NCBI GenBank assembly: GCA_965651365.1
Contig: CBFGSA010000083.1
Span: 1-12,220, forward strand
Source: DASSBG01 sp965651365
GTDB lineage: Bacteria > Pseudomonadota > Gammaproteobacteria > Xanthomonadales > Rhodanobacteraceae
Direction: 5' to 3'
Length of the DNA stretch: 12,220 bases
Made by a program: the position numbers and the translations under genes. Positions 12,209 through 12,220 of the stretch are shown piece by piece. Positions within the stretch are counted from its first letter, which is position 1, and each line of letters opens with the position of its first letter. The notes beneath the pieces are model-generated. The model saw nothing but the letters and a program-made list of their open reading frames with translations, was not told the origin of the DNA and made no database searches.

Positions 12209-12220
12209 TCATTCCCACTC
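12209..12220 (-). CDS. guaA: guaA 3' end (partial) and right attachment site
   Basis: The minus strand reads GAG TGG GAA TGA, Glu-Trp-Glu-stop, the usual end of GMP synthase. It repeats 41-52 with one change. Only the last three codons and stop lie in the window; the rest of guaA would continue to the right. The island thus leaves the gene's C-terminus intact. Confidence 0.7.
   Translation of the reverse strand, partial: EWE

Overview
The window holds an almost complete integrative element of about 12.2 kb, inserted at the 3' end of guaA (GMP synthase) in a proteobacterium. At the right edge the minus strand reads Glu-Trp-Glu-stop (12209-12220), the usual GMP synthase C-terminus. A second copy of the same core lies at 41-60 (minus strand Thr-Ile-Glu-Trp-Glu-stop). 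The host cannot be identified more closely. Gene families and base composition fit Gamma- or Betaproteobacteria such as enterics or pseudomonads. From memory, the layout (int, xis, repA, repC, trb-like genes, ars genes, resG-type resolvase, guaA target) matches the backbone of the island GIsul2 without its CR2-sul2 segment; I could not check this by search.

Left to right: an att copy preceded by phased TGCC repeats (1-60). Next is a serine resolvase with a small coupled gene (minus strand, 140-1098). Divergent from it is a tightly overlapping arsenic operon, arsR-arsH-arsC-acr3, followed by very small coupled ORFs, one ending in a MazE-like antitoxin tail (1246-4227). A two-way terminator separates this from a minus-strand block that is transcribed stbC/fitA-like regulator, trbJ, a trbK-like lipoprotein, trbL and two unknown small genes (7600 down to 4264).

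A gene-poor kilobase (7601-8632) holds an RP4/IncP-type oriT (7676-7797), an 11-bp phased AATCG array, two inverted sequences matching the IncP oriV (TrfA) iteron as I remember it, several palindromes and three 22-bp iterons that run into the end of repC. To the right are minus-strand repC and repA (IncQ/RSF1010-like), an AlpA-type xis gene and a P4-type tyrosine integrase, then arm-type repeats and an intrinsic terminator up to the right att.

Taken together the element looks like a satellite of IncP conjugative plasmids. It has its own integration, excision and IncQ-type replication, an IncP-like oriT but no relaxase, and only three mating-pore genes (trbJ, trbK-like, trbL). This resembles how SGI1 exploits IncC plasmids. 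The cargo is arsenic resistance. The functional linkage is inference from gene content and sites; the individual gene calls for arsH, arsC, acr3, repA, repC and int are firm.
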